From DATAUK01 sp036268295 (GTDB lineage Bacteria; Actinomycetota; Actinomycetes; JAFAQI01), in assembly GCA_036268295.1 (NCBI GenBank), contig DATAUK010000047.1, positions 1 to 64,000 on the forward strand: DNA of 64,000 bases, in the 5' to 3' direction. The number at the start of each line of letters is the position of its first letter. The first letter of the stretch is position 1. Below are positions 42,751 to 51,138 of the stretch, piece after piece. The notes below the pieces were generated by a model. The model saw nothing but the letters and a program-made list of their open reading frames with translations, made no database searches and was not told where the DNA came from. The position numbers and the translations under genes were made by a program.

Positions 42751-44184
42751 GTGCTCGACGTAATCATCAGCGGCGGCGGCCCGGCCGGGATGATGCTGGC
42801 CAGCGAGCTGCGGCTGCACGACGTGGACGTGCTCGTGCTGGAGAAGGACGCGGAGCCGAGCAAGGCGGTCCGATCGCTCGGCCTGCACGCGCGCAGCATC
42901 GAGATCATGGACCAGCGCGGACTGCTGCACCGGTTCCTCGCACTCGGCCAGCAGTATCCCGGCATCGGCCATTTTGCCGCGATCGACAAGCCCCGCCTGA
43001 CCGACCTGGACACCGCGCACGGCTACGTCCTCGGCATTCCTCAGCCAGTGACCGATCGGCTGCTCGCCGAGCGCGCCGGCGAGCTCGGCGCAGAGATTCG
43101 TCGCGGCTGCGAGGTGATCGGTGTCGAGCCCGACGAGGAAGGAGTGCGTGTCGAGCTCGCTGACGGCGGACGATTGCGCTCGCGCTGGCTGGTCGGATGC
43201 GACGGCGGACGCAGCCTGGTACGCCGACTGCTCGGCATCGACTTCCCTGGCGTGCCGGCCAACACCGAGTGGCTGCTCGGCGAGGTCGAGGTCACCGCGC
43301 CGCCGGAGGAGTTGGCGGAAGTCGCGGAAGCGGTCCGCAAGACCCACAAAGGCTTCGGCATCGGCCTCGCCGGGGACGGGCTCTACCGCGCTGTCGTGCC
43401 GGCGGCGACCGTGGCCGAGGACCGCACGGTGCCACCGACCCTGGCGGAGCTCCGGACCCAGTTACAGGCGTACGCCGGCACCGACTTCGGTGTCCACTCA
43501 CCCCGCTCGCTGACCCGCTTCACCGACGCCACTCGACAGGCCGAGCGTTACCGCGCCGGCCGGGTGCTCCTCGCCGGCGACGCGGCGCACGTTCACCCGC
43601 CGCTCGGCGGGCAGGGCTTGAACCTCGGCATCCAGGACGCGTTCAACCTTGGCTGGAAGCTCGCCGCCGAGATCAATGGATGGGCGCCGGACGGGCTGCT
43701 GGACAGCTATCACGCCGAACGTCACCCGGTCGCCGAACGCGTGCTGAGCATCACCCGCGCCCAAAGTGAGCTGCTCTCCCCCGACCCGGGCCCGCAGGCG
43801 GTACGCCGGCTGCTGAGCGAGCTGATGGACTTCGAGGACGTCAGCCGTTTCCTGGCCGAGACCACGACGGGGATCGGGATCCGCTACGACCTCGGCGACG
43901 GACCCGAGCTGCTCGGCCGGCGAATGCGCGATCTATCGCTGTCGCAGGGCCGGCTCTACGAGCTGACTCGCGACGGCCGCGGTCTCCTGCTGGACCAGAC
44001 CTGTGGACTCTCGCCGGCGGGCTGGGAGGATCGGATCGACTACGTCGCGGATGTCAGCGAGGAGCTGGCCGCGCCTGCGGTCCTGCTCCGACCGGACGGC
44101 CACGTCGCCTGGATTGGGGACGACCAGAACGACCTGCTCCGCCACCTGCCGACGTGGTTCGGAGCCGCCGCGGCCGGTTACTGA
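42751..44184 (+). CDS. rox: Rifamycin monooxygenase (Rox-type FAD hydroxylase)
   Basis: 477 residues, the usual Rox length. FAD motifs: ISGGGPAGMMLASELRLH, VGCDGGRSLVRRLLGIDFPG, and LLAGDAAHVHPPLGGQGLNLG. Segments peculiar to Rox enzymes are recognisable: LDTAHGYVLGIPQPVTDRLLAE, VRKTHKGFG, TDFGVHSPRSLTRFTDATRQ, ELLGRRMRDL, and a thioredoxin-like C-terminal domain ending HLPTWFGAA. Rox hydroxylates rifamycins and opens the ansa ring, inactivating them. It is convergent with a NarL regulator. A different aromatic substrate remains possible. Confidence 0.82.
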   Translation: MLDVIISGGGPAGMMLASELRLHDVDVLVLEKDAEPSKAVRSLGLHARSIEIMDQRGLLHRFLALGQQYPGIGHFAAIDKPRLTDLDTAHGYVLGIPQPVTDRLLAERAGELGAEIRRGCEVIGVEPDEEGVRVELADGGRLRSRWLVGCDGGRSLVRRLLGIDFPGVPANTEWLLGEVEVTAPPEELAEVAEAVRKTHKGFGIGLAGDGLYRAVVPAATVAEDRTVPPTLAELRTQLQAYAGTDFGVHSPRSLTRFTDATRQAERYRAGRVLLAGDAAHVHPPLGGQGLNLGIQDAFNLGWKLAAEINGWAPDGLLDSYHAERHPVAERVLSITRAQSELLSPDPGPQAVRRLLSELMDFEDVSRFLAETTTGIGIRYDLGDGPELLGRRMRDLSLSQGRLYELTRDGRGLLLDQTCGLSPAGWEDRIDYVADVSEELAAPAVLLRPDGHVAWIGDDQNDLLRHLPTWFGAAAAGY

Positions 44185-44212
44185 TCTGCAGGTAGGACGC
44201 CAGCGAACCGGC

Positions 44213-44878
44213 TTACGGAATCCAGCCGGGGCGGACGAGTCCGGACTCGTAGGCGGCAACGACGAGCTGGGTGCGGTCCCGGGCGCCGAGCTTGGTCATC
44301 GTTCGGCTGACGTGGGTGCGCGCCGTCGCCGGGCTCATGAAAAGCCGCTCACCGATCTGCTGGTTGCTCAGCCCTTCGGCAACCAGCGCCATCACCTCCC
44401 GCTCGCGGTCGGTGAGGGCGTCGAGCTCGGCCGCAGGCCTCGGCTGTTTCGCTCTCGACGCGAACTCAGCGATCAGCCGGCGGGTCATCGCCGGTGAGAT
44501 GAGCGAGTCGCCGCTTGCCACCACGCGTACGGCGGCCACCAGCTCGGCCGGCTCGGTGTCCTTCAGCAGGAAGCCGCTGGCGCCGGCGCGGAGGGCGTCG
44601 AAGAGGTATTCGTCGAGGGCGAACGTGGTCAGGATCATGACTCGCACCCGGTCAAGATCTGGGTCCGAGACGATCCGCTCGGTAGCGGCGAGACCGTCAC
44701 AGCCGGGCATCCGGATGTCCATCAACACCACGTCAGGGACCAGCTCTCTGGCGAGGCCGAGAGCAGCGTCGCCGTCGCCGGCCTCGCCGACCACCTCGAT
44801 GTCGGCCCGGGCATTGAGCAGGAACCGGAACCCGCTGCGAACGAGCGTCTGGTCGTCGGCGAGCACCACCCGGATCAC
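44213..44878 (-). CDS. NarL/FixJ-family response regulator
   Basis: 221 residues. Receiver domain: VVLADDQTLVRSGF, phospho-Asp in DVVLMDIRMPG, Lys in FLLKDTEP. LuxR-type HTH at the C-terminus: LTDREREVMALVAEGLSNQQIGERLFMSPATARTHVSRTMTKLG. It overlaps the kinase gene by four bases. A perfect palindrome in the promoter shared by the kinase and the ABC exporter (46120-46135) is its likely site. Confidence 0.92.
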   Translation of the reverse strand: MIRVVLADDQTLVRSGFRFLLNARADIEVVGEAGDGDAALGLARELVPDVVLMDIRMPGCDGLAATERIVSDPDLDRVRVMILTTFALDEYLFDALRAGASGFLLKDTEPAELVAAVRVVASGDSLISPAMTRRLIAEFASRAKQPRPAAELDALTDREREVMALVAEGLSNQQIGERLFMSPATARTHVSRTMTKLGARDRTQLVVAAYESGLVRPGWIP

Positions 44879-46059
44879 TGCGGCGACCCGATCGGACCGG
44901 CGCCGGCGGCGAGCTCGATCAGCGGGATCACAGCGCGGACCTCGAACCCGGAGGCGGGCAGCGGCCCCGCGGTCAAGGTCGCGTCGAGGGCGGCCGCCCG
45001 TTCCTGCATCCCGGTGATGCCGGTGCCGCCGCTTGGCGCTGGAGAGCCGGCTGAGGCGGAAACGCCGGCGCCGTCGTCGAGGACGGCCACGACGAGCGCG
45101 TCCTCGCCGTAGTCCAACGTCACGGTCGCCGCCGCGCCGGGCGCATGGCGGGCGACGTTGGTGAGGGACTCCTGCACGATGCGGTAGGCGGCCAGGCTCA
45201 CTGCGGTCGGCAGCGGCCGGCAGCGACCGGCGACCTCGCAGCTCACCAGCAGCCCGGCGGCCCGGCTGAGCGCAATCAGGTCGTCGAGACGGTCGAGGCC
45301 CGCCACCGGAGAACGCGGCGCCTCCTCGTCCTCGGAGCGCAGGGTGGCAAGCATCGACCGCAGCTCGTGCAGCGCATCGCGGGAAACCGCGCGGATGGCA
45401 GCCAGCGCGACGCGCGCCTGCTCGGGCTGGTCGTCCATCAGGTCGAGACCGACACCGGCCTGCACGCTGATCAACGACATGCTGTGGCCGATGACGTCGT
45501 GGAGCTCGCGGGCCATCTGCAGCCGTTCCTCGCCGGCGCGACGCTCGGCGTCAACCCGCCGGGCGGCTTGGGAGGCGATGGTTCGTTCCCGCCCCATCCG
45601 CACTGCTTCGGCGGCGACGGCAAGGACGGCCAGCCAGGCGCCGAGGAGGCCGGCCTGGCCGGCGGTGGCCAGCGGGTCGCCCCAGGCGAGCGGCGCCAGC
45701 CACAACGACGACACGTAACCGACCACTAGCGCCAGCCAAGCCTGCGGACGTCGGCCTCCGACGGCGGCGTAGAAGAACGCCACGATGAGACTGAGATACG
45801 CCGCCCGCGAGCCTTCGGGGCCGAGGGTGGCGAGCAGGCAGACCCACAGCGTGACGGGGGGGTAGCGTCGCCGGCCGATGAGGGCGAGGGGGCCGACGCA
45901 CGCGAGCACCCAGCCGGCGATCCCGACGTGTTGATGACCGGGATGGCTGGCCGCGCCCAGGGTCGCGCCGATTTGGACGACACCGACAACCGCAGGCAGC
46001 AGCCACCAGGTTCGCCACCACCGCTGTCCCGCGAAGAGGCGGGCGCCTAAGCCATCCAT
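44875..46059 (-). CDS. DesK/NarX-type sensor histidine kinase
   Basis: 394 residues. Several N-terminal membrane helices (about residues 15-150) form the sensor, followed by a coiled linker. HisKA_3 box: MARELHDVIGHSMSLISVQAGVGLDLM with the phospho-His. HATPase: VQESLTNVARHAPGA, VLDDGAG and GGTGITGMQERAAAL. It is cognate to the NarL regulator downstream. As in LiaRS- or bacitracin-type systems, the divergent ABC exporter is the likely target and the sensed stress may be a membrane-active compound. Confidence 0.9.
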   Translation of the reverse strand: MDGLGARLFAGQRWWRTWWLLPAVVGVVQIGATLGAASHPGHQHVGIAGWVLACVGPLALIGRRRYPPVTLWVCLLATLGPEGSRAAYLSLIVAFFYAAVGGRRPQAWLALVVGYVSSLWLAPLAWGDPLATAGQAGLLGAWLAVLAVAAEAVRMGRERTIASQAARRVDAERRAGEERLQMARELHDVIGHSMSLISVQAGVGLDLMDDQPEQARVALAAIRAVSRDALHELRSMLATLRSEDEEAPRSPVAGLDRLDDLIALSRAAGLLVSCEVAGRCRPLPTAVSLAAYRIVQESLTNVARHAPGAAATVTLDYGEDALVVAVLDDGAGVSASAGSPAPSGGTGITGMQERAAALDATLTAGPLPASGFEVRAVIPLIELAAGAGPIGSPQ

Positions 46060-46119
46060 CGCTCCTCACGGTACGACCGGTGCAGGACGGTGGCGTCGGC
46101 CGAGGAGCGGCGTCGGCGC

Positions 46120-46139
46120 TACGTCAGCTGACGTACGTC
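46120..46139. promoter_or_regulatory. Perfect palindrome in the kinase/exporter divergent promoter
   Basis: TACGTCAGCTGACGTA (46120-46135) is a 16-base perfect palindrome, overlapped by GACGTACGTC (46130-46139). It lies 61 bases from the kinase start and about 150 bases from the exporter start: a good candidate operator for the NarL regulator. Confidence 0.6.
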
Positions 46140-46286
46140 GAACGACTGGGCCACCCCATCGACGTACCTAGGGTGTCGCCCGCGGGCTGACGACGCGGGG
46201 CACCTGCCGGCCGAGGATCAATCCATGCCCAAGAACCCTCACGACACAGATCCATCGATCGCCACAGCGCACCATGAGGAGGCGGA

Positions 46287-47039
46287 GTGACGGCCTGCAT
46301 CGAAGTGAGCAACCTGACCAAACGGTTCGGCGACGTGGTCGCCGTCGACGGGGCGTCGTTCGCCGTCGAACAAGGGTCGGTGGTCGGTTTCCTCGGTCCC
46401 AACGGTGCCGGCAAGTCGACCACACTGCGCATCCTGCTCGGCCTGACCCGAGCCACTTCGGGCACCGCAACCGTCAACGGCGTCGGTTACGACCAAGTCG
46501 CCCGTCCCCGCCACGTCGTCGGCGCCGTGCTCGAGGCGGTCGGCGCCTACCCGGGCCGCAGCGCGCGCAACCACCTGCGGATCGAGGCTCTCGCCGCGGA
46601 CGTCGAGCCGGCCCGGGTCGACGAGGTCCTGGACCTGGTCGGTCTTCGGGGAGCAGCCGGGCGCCGGGTCGGTGGGTTTTCTCTGGGGATGCGCCAACGC
46701 CTTAACCTCGCCACTGCCCTGCTCGGCGACCCACAGATCCTCGTCCTCGACGAGCCCACCAACGGGCTGGACCCCGAAGGCATGCGCTGGATCCGCCGGC
46801 TGGTCCGTGACCTCGCCGCCGAGGGCCGAACCGTGCTCATCTCCAGCCACATCCTCGCCGAGGTGTCCAACACCGTCGACCAGGTGATCGTCATGGACCG
46901 CGGCCGCGTGCTTGCCCAGTCCGCGCTCGCCGACCTCGACGGCAGCCTGGAAGAGGTGTTCCTGCGCCTCACCGGCGGAGACGAGGACCCCGGCCGCGAC
47001 CTCAGCGTCCCTCGATCCCAAGGAGGAATCTCCCGATGA
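46287..47039 (+). CDS. ABC exporter ATP-binding protein (DrrA/CcmA type)
   Basis: 250 residues. Walker A GPNGAGKST, signature FSLGMRQRL, Walker B ILVLDEPTNGLDPEG, switch His in LISSHILAEVS, with a short C-terminal part. It is the class of ATPase that pairs with ABC-2 permeases in antibiotic or lipid export. It overlaps the permease start by four bases and diverges from the two-component operon. Confidence 0.92.
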   Translation: MTACIEVSNLTKRFGDVVAVDGASFAVEQGSVVGFLGPNGAGKSTTLRILLGLTRATSGTATVNGVGYDQVARPRHVVGAVLEAVGAYPGRSARNHLRIEALAADVEPARVDEVLDLVGLRGAAGRRVGGFSLGMRQRLNLATALLGDPQILVLDEPTNGLDPEGMRWIRRLVRDLAAEGRTVLISSHILAEVSNTVDQVIVMDRGRVLAQSALADLDGSLEEVFLRLTGGDEDPGRDLSVPRSQGGISR

Positions 47040-47815
47040 CCCGCCTCATCCACACCGAGCTGCTCAAGCTGCGAACCACCCGGGTCACCTACGCCCTGCT
47101 CGCCACCGCGCTGAGCGTGACCGCGCTGTTCACCGCCCTCAGCGCCACCGTCGGCCAGTCCACCGCCCGGCCGATCGCCGGCATTGCGGGGCAGGCCGCC
47201 GTGACCACGACGTCCGGATTTGCCATGATCATCGCCGCCCTGCTCGGAGCGCTGGCAGCGACTGGAGAGTTCCGGCACTCTTCGGCCACCCTGACGTTCC
47301 TGGCGATCCCCGACCGGCCACAGGTGCTAGCGGCAAAGGCGGCGGCCGGCGCCGCAGTCGGCGCCGGCTTCGGCCTGCTCGCCGCGCTCACCACTACCGC
47401 CATCGGCCTCGGCGTCATCGTGGGCAAGGGCGATCACGTCAGGATCGGGGCCGGCGCGCTGGTCGGCCACGTCGCCGGCGCCGCGTTAGGCGCCGCGCTG
47501 CTCGCGGCGATCGGCGTGGCGATCGGAATGCTCGTCCGCTCCCAACTCGCCACGGTGATCGGCGTGTTCGTGTGGTGTCTGGTCGTCGAGTCGATCCTCG
47601 GCGACCTGGTCCACGCGGTGCGTCCCTACCTGCCCTACACCGCCGCGACCACCCTCGGTGGCACCCGGCTCGGATCGGCCGCCTTCGGGCCCGGCTACGA
47701 GATCGGCACGCAGCCGGCGCTTCCGTTCATCGCGACCGCCGCACTCCTGCTCGCCGGCGCCGTTGCGGTGGCGTTCCTCGCAGCCCGTACGACGCTGCGC
47801 CGTGACGTGACCTGA
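47036..47815 (+). CDS. ABC-2 type exporter permease
   Basis: 259 residues, six hydrophobic segments. It begins MTRLIHTELLKLRTTRVTYALL, typical of ABC-2 permeases with the LxKLRTTR cytoplasmic start, and has GEFRHSSATLTFLAIPDR in the first large loop. Partner of the upstream ATPase. Substrate unknown; antibiotic or cell-envelope stress is suggested by the adjacent two-component system and rox. Confidence 0.88.
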   Translation: MTRLIHTELLKLRTTRVTYALLATALSVTALFTALSATVGQSTARPIAGIAGQAAVTTTSGFAMIIAALLGALAATGEFRHSSATLTFLAIPDRPQVLAAKAAAGAAVGAGFGLLAALTTTAIGLGVIVGKGDHVRIGAGALVGHVAGAALGAALLAAIGVAIGMLVRSQLATVIGVFVWCLVVESILGDLVHAVRPYLPYTAATTLGGTRLGSAAFGPGYEIGTQPALPFIATAALLLAGAVAVAFLAARTTLRRDVT

Positions 47816-47846
47816 CCGGCAGGCCCGGAATCCCGCCGCGATGACG

Positions 47847-48086
47847 TCACGGCACGAGATGCCGCAGGCATCCTCGGATAGACGCGCGAAGCGCGCCGAG
47901 GGCGCCGACGTAGATCTCCGAGAAGGCCGGGAACGGCTGGATCGTGTCGACGACTACGTCGAGCGGGACCTTGGCGCGGATTGATAAGGCCGGGAACACT
48001 GCCCCAACCGCCACCAGGTGAGCAGGCCCGCAGAGCCCGGCTGCACCTCGTACCCGCCGCTCGCGTCGCCATTTGCCGGGCACCAT
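47847..48086 (-). pseudogene. C-terminal relic of a pyridine nucleotide-disulfide oxidoreductase
   Basis: In one open frame, HLVAVGAVFPALSIRAKVPLDVVVDTIQPFPAFSEIYVGALGALR resembles the end of the dimerisation domain of mercuric-reductase/lipoamide-dehydrogenase-like proteins (AIRAKVPxDVLxDxIxxFPTFSE). No FAD or NAD domains are present. The remainder of 47816-48121 holds nothing else. Confidence 0.5.
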
Positions 48087-48121
48087 CCGTTTCGACGAGT
48101 CCGGCGCCTCGGCGTCAACGA

Positions 48122-49201
48122 TCAGTTCGAGGTGACCTCGGACTCGCCGTAGGTCGCATGCTCCGACTTTGCCGTGCTGCCTACCGCCTCGAAGAACCGT
48201 CCGACCCGGGCAACGCTGCCGTAGCCGCCGCTGGCCAGATCGACGTAAGGCATGGCCGGCGTCCCGGACGACACCGGCACCAGGTCACCGACGAACGCCG
48301 AGCGCGAGGTCTCCGAGTCGGTCGGGAGCTGCGAGCCGACCGCTGTGCAGGAATGGCCGGCGCAGGCGATCCCGTCCAGTGACGCCGCAACCGTCGCCGT
48401 CTTGGTGATCTTGTTGTGCGCGAAGGTGAGGACGACACCGGCCGGCTCGGCGTGGTCGCCGTCGGCGTAACACAGCGAAGCGGTGACACAGGCGACCGCC
48501 TGCAGGCTGGTGCTGGCCTTGGTGCGCACCAGCTTCCCGGGCTTGCCGCGCTTGATCGGCAGCAGGTACGCGCCGAACGGCGAAGCTCCGCTGCGCAGGT
48601 CCATTTGACCAACCGCTACGCAGTAGGAGTTCCGGCACGACAAGCCCGCCGCCGTGACGTCGGAGGCGTTCGCCACCTTGATCGCACGAAGGTCGCTCAG
48701 CTTCTTGCCGTTCCAGTGCGCTACAGCGACGTGGTTAAGGACCGCGTTGACGATCCGCACGCCGGCCAGCTCACAGGAGTGGATAGTGGCGCAAGAGATC
48801 CGGTCGAACGAGTCGAGGATCGTGACCTTCACCTCCTTCTTCGAGGTGACCTTCCCGGTCTTGCCGATGTTGATGAACATCAGCTTGCCGGTCGGTGTCG
48901 GCGCGATCGCGACGCAGCCCTTACCACCGGCACAGCTCACCGACAGGATCCCGTTATCGGTGCCCTTGACCTTCTGCAGCTTGCCGGGGACGCCGTGCTT
49001 GATTGCCACGACCGCACCGATCCCCTGCGGCGTGTCACCGACCGAGACGCACAACGACTTGGTCAGGCAGTCGATGCTCGTTGCCAGCGACGGCATGGTG
49101 CGGTTGGTGACGGTGAGCGCAGACGCCGGACCGGCGGCGACCGTGCTGAGCGCAAGAACTGCGGTGCTGAGGGCGGCCATCCGCCGCGCGAGACGAATCA
49201 C
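48122..49201 (-). CDS. Secreted Cys-paired repeat (propeller-like) protein
   Basis: 359 residues with a signal peptide ending near AAGPASA. At least six repeats contain a close Cys pair followed by a beta strand: SIDCLTKSLCVSVGD, SVSCAGGKGCVAI, RISCATIHSCELAG, GLSCRNSYCVAVG, AVACVTASLCYADGD, GIACAGHSCTAVG. Each pair probably forms a disulfide within a propeller blade. Lys/Gly-rich loops link them. An extracellular binding role is likely; specific function unknown. Confidence 0.78.
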   Translation of the reverse strand: MIRLARRMAALSTAVLALSTVAAGPASALTVTNRTMPSLATSIDCLTKSLCVSVGDTPQGIGAVVAIKHGVPGKLQKVKGTDNGILSVSCAGGKGCVAIAPTPTGKLMFINIGKTGKVTSKKEVKVTILDSFDRISCATIHSCELAGVRIVNAVLNHVAVAHWNGKKLSDLRAIKVANASDVTAAGLSCRNSYCVAVGQMDLRSGASPFGAYLLPIKRGKPGKLVRTKASTSLQAVACVTASLCYADGDHAEPAGVVLTFAHNKITKTATVAASLDGIACAGHSCTAVGSQLPTDSETSRSAFVGDLVPVSSGTPAMPYVDLASGGYGSVARVGRFFEAVGSTAKSEHATYGESEVTSN

Positions 49202-49332
49202 GACTGGGATCGTACGACCCGATTTCGCGTCATGCTGGCGCTTTTAGAATTCAACATGGCACTCAAGGTCACGACACAAGTCAGACCTTCATCGGCACGC
49301 TAGCCACCGATCTCCGCGGCTCGGTTACCTCG

Positions 49333-50601
49333 ATGTACCACCCGACCAATAACCTCCGTCGGGTGCCGACCTCGCCGCCGTCAACGCTCGCCGCGCTGCA
49401 GTGCTCGCAATGCGCAACGCAGCTCTCACCAGACGTCGTTCATCACCTGTGCCCGGACTGTTCCTCACCGCTGCTCGCGCGCTATGACCTGGAACGAGCC
49501 GGTGTCAGCATGACCGCGGCCGCCCTGGCCGGCCGTCCAGCCACGCTGTGGCGTTATGCCGAGCTGCTGCCGGTCCGCGACCCGGCCCACCGCCGCGGCT
49601 TCGGCGAGGGCATGACTCCGTTGCATGCGCTGGCAACGCTCGGCACTCAGCTCGGCGTCCCCGGACTGCTGGTCAAGGACGACGGTGTGTTGCCGACCGG
49701 GACCTTCAAGGCCCGGGGCGCGGCGATCGGCGTCGCGCGCGCCGCCGAGCTCGGCGTCGAGCGGATGATCATGCCGACGAATGGCAACGCCGGGGCGGCC
49801 TGGTCGGCGTACGCCGCACTGCACGGTCTCGAGCTCGGGGTGGTGATGCCGCTCGACGCACCGTTCATCACCCGGGTCGAGTGCATCGCGGCCGGCGCGT
49901 CGGTCGCGCTGGTTGACGGTCTGATCAGCGACGCCGGGGCAATCGTCACGAGAGCGGTCGCCAAAACCCCCAGCCTGTTCAACGCATCGACGCTGACGGA
50001 GCCGTACCGGATCGAAGGCAAGAAGACGATCGCGTTGGAGTTCGCCGAACAGCTTGGCTGGCGGATGCCCGACGTTGTCGTCTACCCGACCGGAGGCGGC
50101 GTCGGGCTGATCGGGATCCACAAAGCACTCGGCGAGCTTCGCGACATCGGCCTGATCCAGGGCCCGCTGCCGCGACTCGTCGCCGCGCAGGCGACCGGAT
50201 GTGCACCCGTCGTGCGCGCGTACGACGCGGGCGAAGACCACTGCGAAGCGTGGATCGGCGCGCAGACTGCAGCCTTCGGCATCAACGTGCCGAAACCGCT
50301 CGGCGACCGGCTGATTCTGCGGGCGATCCGCGAGACCGACGGTACGGCGATCGCCGTCAGTGACGAGGCCGCGTTGGACGCACAGCAGCAGTGCGCGCGA
50401 ACCCAAGGGTTGTTCGTCTGTCCCGAGAGCGGGGTTGCACTCGCGGCGGTCGCCCAGCTGCGCGAGTCCGGATGGATCGACGGCCGCGAGACGGTCATGG
50501 TTATCAGCACCGGCAACGGCATGAAGTATCCGGACAGCGTGCCGGCGCCTGAGCTCGCGACGCTGTCGCCGGCCGACGACTGGAGCTGGCCAGCCGGCTG
50601 A
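49333..50601 (+). CDS. thrC: Threonine synthase
   Basis: 422 residues. An N-terminal zinc-ribbon-like part (LQCSQCATQL..HLCPDCSSPLL) precedes the fold-type II PLP domain with GEGMTPLH, LLVKDDGVLPTGTFKARGAAIG (Schiff-base Lys), MPTNGNAGAAWSAYAALHG and VVYPTGGGVGLIGI. STGNGMKYPD closes the site. It converts O-phosphohomoserine to threonine. Its position apart from hom/thrB and the presence of the ribbon suggest a paralogue, so another beta-replacement substrate is possible. Convergent with the cupin gene, no gap. Confidence 0.85.
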   Translation: MYHPTNNLRRVPTSPPSTLAALQCSQCATQLSPDVVHHLCPDCSSPLLARYDLERAGVSMTAAALAGRPATLWRYAELLPVRDPAHRRGFGEGMTPLHALATLGTQLGVPGLLVKDDGVLPTGTFKARGAAIGVARAAELGVERMIMPTNGNAGAAWSAYAALHGLELGVVMPLDAPFITRVECIAAGASVALVDGLISDAGAIVTRAVAKTPSLFNASTLTEPYRIEGKKTIALEFAEQLGWRMPDVVVYPTGGGVGLIGIHKALGELRDIGLIQGPLPRLVAAQATGCAPVVRAYDAGEDHCEAWIGAQTAAFGINVPKPLGDRLILRAIRETDGTAIAVSDEAALDAQQQCARTQGLFVCPESGVALAAVAQLRESGWIDGRETVMVISTGNGMKYPDSVPAPELATLSPADDWSWPAG

Positions 50602-51009
50602 TCAGTCGCCGGGCTCGGCGATGGAGCCGAGATCCCAGTACTCGCCATACTCGGTCTTGGCGCCGGTCGGGTTCGGACCGTAGATCGCGATCATCCGCGC
50701 GTAGAGCGGAGCGGAGTATCGTCCGATCTTCCCGGCCGGCACTCTCACCGTTCCCCGCGGTCCGACGACGACCGTCTGGCCTTCGCACTCGACGTGCAAC
50801 TCGCCTTCGACGACGATGTTGATCTCCTCGTGCGGGTGCAGGTCTGTCCACCCGGCATGGTCCAGCTCCCACTCGCTGAGAACAAAGTCCGACCAGGACT
50901 CGGGAATCGGCTCCAACAGCCAGCGACATCGCGATCCGCCAAGGTCGTCGGGCGCAGCTGTCAGATCGGCTGCCGGCTCGTAGACGAGTCGATCGGTGAG
51001 CGGGTCCAC
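50602..51009 (-). CDS. Cupin-domain protein
   Basis: 135 residues if it starts at the GTG 51009, which follows a -10-like TATGCT by six bases (leaderless); 51033 is the alternative. One cupin barrel: ELDHAGWTDLHPHEEINIVVEGELHVECEGQTVVVGPRGTVRVPAGKIGRYSAP. The metal His set is HPHEE with Glu; the third His is replaced by Arg-Tyr. Role unknown. Divergent from helR. Confidence 0.8.
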   Translation of the reverse strand: MDPLTDRLVYEPAADLTAAPDDLGGSRCRWLLEPIPESWSDFVLSEWELDHAGWTDLHPHEEINIVVEGELHVECEGQTVVVGPRGTVRVPAGKIGRYSAPLYARMIAIYGPNPTGAKTEYGEYWDLGSIAEPGD

Positions 51010-51138
51010 CGGACGAGCATAGGGCGAGCACACTTCTCCCTCACTTTCATTTGTAGCAGATTCCGCGCCTCCTCATGAGGCCGAAAAATTGGGTCTATGG
51101 TCACCGAGTTCGCCTCGGCTCCGACGGAGTGAAGCTCT

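Noticed and set aside
42634..43347. Minus-strand ORF opposite rox, preceded by a perfect AAGGAGG at its lower end
   Set aside because: The ribosome-like site faces only a short low-complexity frame; rox coding is unambiguous on the other strand.
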